The translations under genes were made by a program, and so were the position numbers. The notes beneath the pieces are model-generated. The model saw only the letters and a list, made by a program, of their open reading frames with translations, did no database searches and was not told the origin of the DNA. A stretch of DNA of 46,469 bases, from NCBI GenBank assembly GCA_021796115.1, contig JAJYOP010000011.1, positions 1-46,469 of the forward strand, written 5' to 3'. This DNA comes from a bacterium (GTDB lineage Bacteria; Omnitrophota; Gorgyraeia; Duberdicusellales; 4484-171). This document shows positions 44,896 through 46,469 of this stretch, piece after piece (within the stretch, counting starts at the first letter, position 1; each line of letters starts with the position of its first letter).

Positions 44896-45837
44896 TTACC
44901 TTAACTTTTCCTCTATCTGATAAAGTATACCGTTTGCAATTTCCGGTTTCGGAAAAAAGAATTTTCGCGCAGAAATTCTGATTCTTGATTTATTATTTTG
45001 TATTTCACTAATATCCGCGGAAACATCTGCGCCTTCAATATTAGCTGAAATAAATCCAGAAGCTTTATTGGCTTTTTTAATAGTACCTGATTTAGTTAAA
45101 ATTTTTAATACTTCGTCATATACTCTGTTGGAAGAATAATTAAACTCCCCTTCAGCACTATCTTTGCCTAAGAAAGTAGTGGCGGCAACAATCGGAATAA
45201 CGCCGACGCCGGTCAACAAGGAAAGTCCGTAAAGTTTAGCGCCTCTGATACCAGCTGATTTCATAGATTCGGATAATATCAGCATAATCAATTGCTCCAT
45301 GCTGGTTATATTTCTATAAGATTTTCTAATATTTAAATCATACACCTGTACCGAAGGTCCACCTTCTACACTATAATCTTTTTCCACAATCCTGCCGATG
45401 TTTAAATTTAAGACATCTATGCGCATACTTTCAGCTTTTTTCCCAGTAGTTGCTTCTTTCTCCTTCGCCGGTTTTAATGCATCGACATTGAGTTCCTTTT
45501 CTTTATTTCTTATAAGCTGCAATTCCTTTAAATCGATGGTTAACTCTTTCAAATGCAACTCATTTTTGAATAATGCCGCTACATCGAGTGATACCTTCAT
45601 ATAAGGTAAATCTGCCAGGATACCCTTTGGAAAACCTTGGGGATTATACATTTTAAAATTATTTATCTTTACGGTTTGGGTTAAAAAGCTTAAGGAAAAT
45701 TTTCCGATACGAACATCAGCCCCGGTTACTTTTTTTATCCCGGCGGCAAGAAAATCTTTTATTACCACATCCCTTACGGCTGCTAAGATAAATAAGGCAG
45801 CAAAGATGATTATAATCAGTATAATTATTTTTTTCAT
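44896..45837 (-). CDS. AsmA-like periplasmic protein
   Basis: 313 residues: one N-terminal helix (IIILIIIIFAALFILAAVRD), then a beta-rich domain starting with GADVRIGKFSLSFLTQTVKI, NNFKMYNPQGFPKGILADLP and SLDVAALFKNELHLKELTID, the recurring pattern of AsmA/DUF748 N-terminal repeats (G-x-x-V-x-I ... F-L-x-x-x-V-x-I-N-x-F-x-L-x-N-P-x-G). Larger AsmA proteins bridge the envelope to move lipids; this one is short, so may be a component rather than a bridge. AAAGGAGGCGTAAAA before the ATG. Confidence 0.7.
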   Translation of the reverse strand: MKKIIILIIIIFAALFILAAVRDVVIKDFLAAGIKKVTGADVRIGKFSLSFLTQTVKINNFKMYNPQGFPKGILADLPYMKVSLDVAALFKNELHLKELTIDLKELQLIRNKEKELNVDALKPAKEKEATTGKKAESMRIDVLNLNIGRIVEKDYSVEGGPSVQVYDLNIRKSYRNITSMEQLIMLILSESMKSAGIRGAKLYGLSLLTGVGVIPIVAATTFLGKDSAEGEFNYSSNRVYDEVLKILTKSGTIKKANKASGFISANIEGADVSADISEIQNNKSRIRISARKFFFPKPEIANGILYQIEEKLR

Positions 45838-45947
45838 TTTTACGCCTCCTTTATTACCATCTTATAACTAAAAGAAATATTGCACATTGTCTTATTCTTC
45901 TTTTCATTGACTTTTTTCGTTAACCAGAACATAGGCAGCATAAACCC

Positions 45948-46469
45948 CTATCTTAAATAAACCGATTCTCCTTTGTTGGGTATACTTACTTTTAAGCGTA
46001 ATTTTTTCTTAAGATTGTCTCTTAATATTTCGGCCTGGTCAATTTCTCCATGAACTAAAAAAATCTGTTTTAAATTACCGCGACATTTGCTGGCATATTC
46101 AACTAAGCCATCGCAATCCGCATGGGAACTGAAAGCATTAATTACAACAACTTCCGCCCTTAAATCATAAGGCCTTCCAAAAATACGGACCGTTTTGTTT
46201 TTTTCTACGATACGCCTACCCAAAGTATCTTTAGCCATAAATCCGACAACAACAATTGTGTTGTTAGGATTTTCAATATTGTTTTTTAAGTGGTGCTGTA
46301 TTCTTCCGTTTTCACACATTCCAGAGGCGGATAAAATTATTACTGGCTTATCGATATCGTGAAGTTTTTTAGAATCCTCAACCTTACTTATATATTCAAT
46401 GTTATCGTGGCTGAAAGGATCTTTGTGGTCCAAAAAAGATTTTTTTAGTTCATGGAGAAATTGACCAGG
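45948..46469 (-). CDS. MBL-fold beta-CASP ribonuclease, C-terminal part
   Basis: The frame is open to the right window edge (PGQFLHELKKSFLDHKDPFS onward), so only the last ~173 residues are seen. VIILSASGMCENGRIQHHLK is the conserved beta-CASP S-x-S-G-M-x-x-x-G-R/P-x-x-x-H motif, VVVGFMAKDTLGRRIVE follows, VVVINAFSSHADCDGLVEY carries motif C (S-x-H-x-D), and IFLVHGEIDQAEILRDNLK closes the RMMBL domain. These are RNA-processing enzymes of the YSH1/CPSF73-like branch. The N-terminal metallo-beta-lactamase half with the HxHxDH site must lie beyond the window. Confidence 0.9.
   Translation of the reverse strand, partial: PGQFLHELKKSFLDHKDPFSHDNIEYISKVEDSKKLHDIDKPVIILSASGMCENGRIQHHLKNNIENPNNTIVVVGFMAKDTLGRRIVEKNKTVRIFGRPYDLRAEVVVINAFSSHADCDGLVEYASKCRGNLKQIFLVHGEIDQAEILRDNLKKKLRLKVSIPNKGESVYLR

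Noticed and set aside
44505-44981. 158-codon plus-strand frame
   Set aside because: Shadow of the DUF3568 and AsmA-like genes; Ser/Thr-rich with no domain.

Overview
The window is 46.5 kb of AT-rich chromosome from an uncultured diderm (Gram-negative-type) bacterium. A TonB-dependent receptor, a YaiO-type outer-membrane barrel, ExbB/ExbD and lipoproteins show an outer membrane. Gene content (DUF3568 lipoprotein, DUF2339 giant membrane protein, H+-pyrophosphatase, CheD-PAS hybrids, REC fusions, many short palindromic intergenic repeats) recalls Candidatus Omnitrophota or another PVC-related candidate phylum. That placement is an inference from gene style, not a phylogeny. Every gene I can support is on the minus strand, so transcription runs from high to low coordinates throughout. 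I see no tRNA, rRNA, CRISPR array or intact transposon.

Left part (1-5360): two secreted glycoside-hydrolase-like proteins, then a scrap-yard of broken genes (IS256-type transposase tail, a short truncated ORF, a winged-helix 3' end, a CheD-coiled-coil-PAS protein cut inside its PAS domain, and a helicase Walker-A scrap). After it comes an intact prpF bracketed by two direct copies of a ~120-145 bp repeat. 5358-17125: a mixed set with two SAM methyltransferases, an alpha/beta hydrolase, a membrane gene split by an in-frame TGA, an ABC-2 exporter, an orphan GemA/gp16-like protein, an RlmK-like rRNA methyltransferase, a GIY-YIG protein, a K+(Na+)/H+ antiporter with a TrkA-C domain, feoA/feoB remnants, DUF190 plus CrcB (fluoride export), DUF493, a SIMPL-domain protein and a radical-SAM DNA-repair-type protein.

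Ion-homeostasis block (17257-24589): a P2-type ATPase carrying an N-terminal PTS EIIA (PtsN-like) domain lies behind a clear ydaO/yuaA c-di-AMP riboswitch with its own terminator. It is preceded by an exbB-exbD-hppA operon. Downstream of the ATPase a consensus sigma70 promoter, a structured stretch and a strong terminator define either a ~175-nt small RNA or an orphan riboswitch leader of the radical-SAM gene.

B12 block (28648-37362): a consensus promoter and a cobalamin riboswitch with terminator head a compact operon btuF-btuC-btuD-cobC-cobU-cobT-cobS, then a Dph6-like ATP pyrophosphatase and btuB. This is import plus nucleotide-loop salvage, with no corrin-ring synthesis genes. uppP, a DCC-type protein and a DUF2339 protein follow.

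Envelope-polysaccharide block (37379-44151): a single-domain response regulator, YaiO barrel, HEAT-repeat protein, membrane GT2 glycosyltransferase and a response-regulator/nucleotide-sugar-epimerase fusion, followed without room for a promoter by hemerythrin, cupin and flavoprotein genes. The REC-epimerase fusion and the EIIA-ATPase under c-di-AMP control are the most striking systems. The right end has a DUF3568 lipoprotein, an AsmA-like protein and the C-terminal part of a beta-CASP metallo-beta-lactamase nuclease cut by the window edge.
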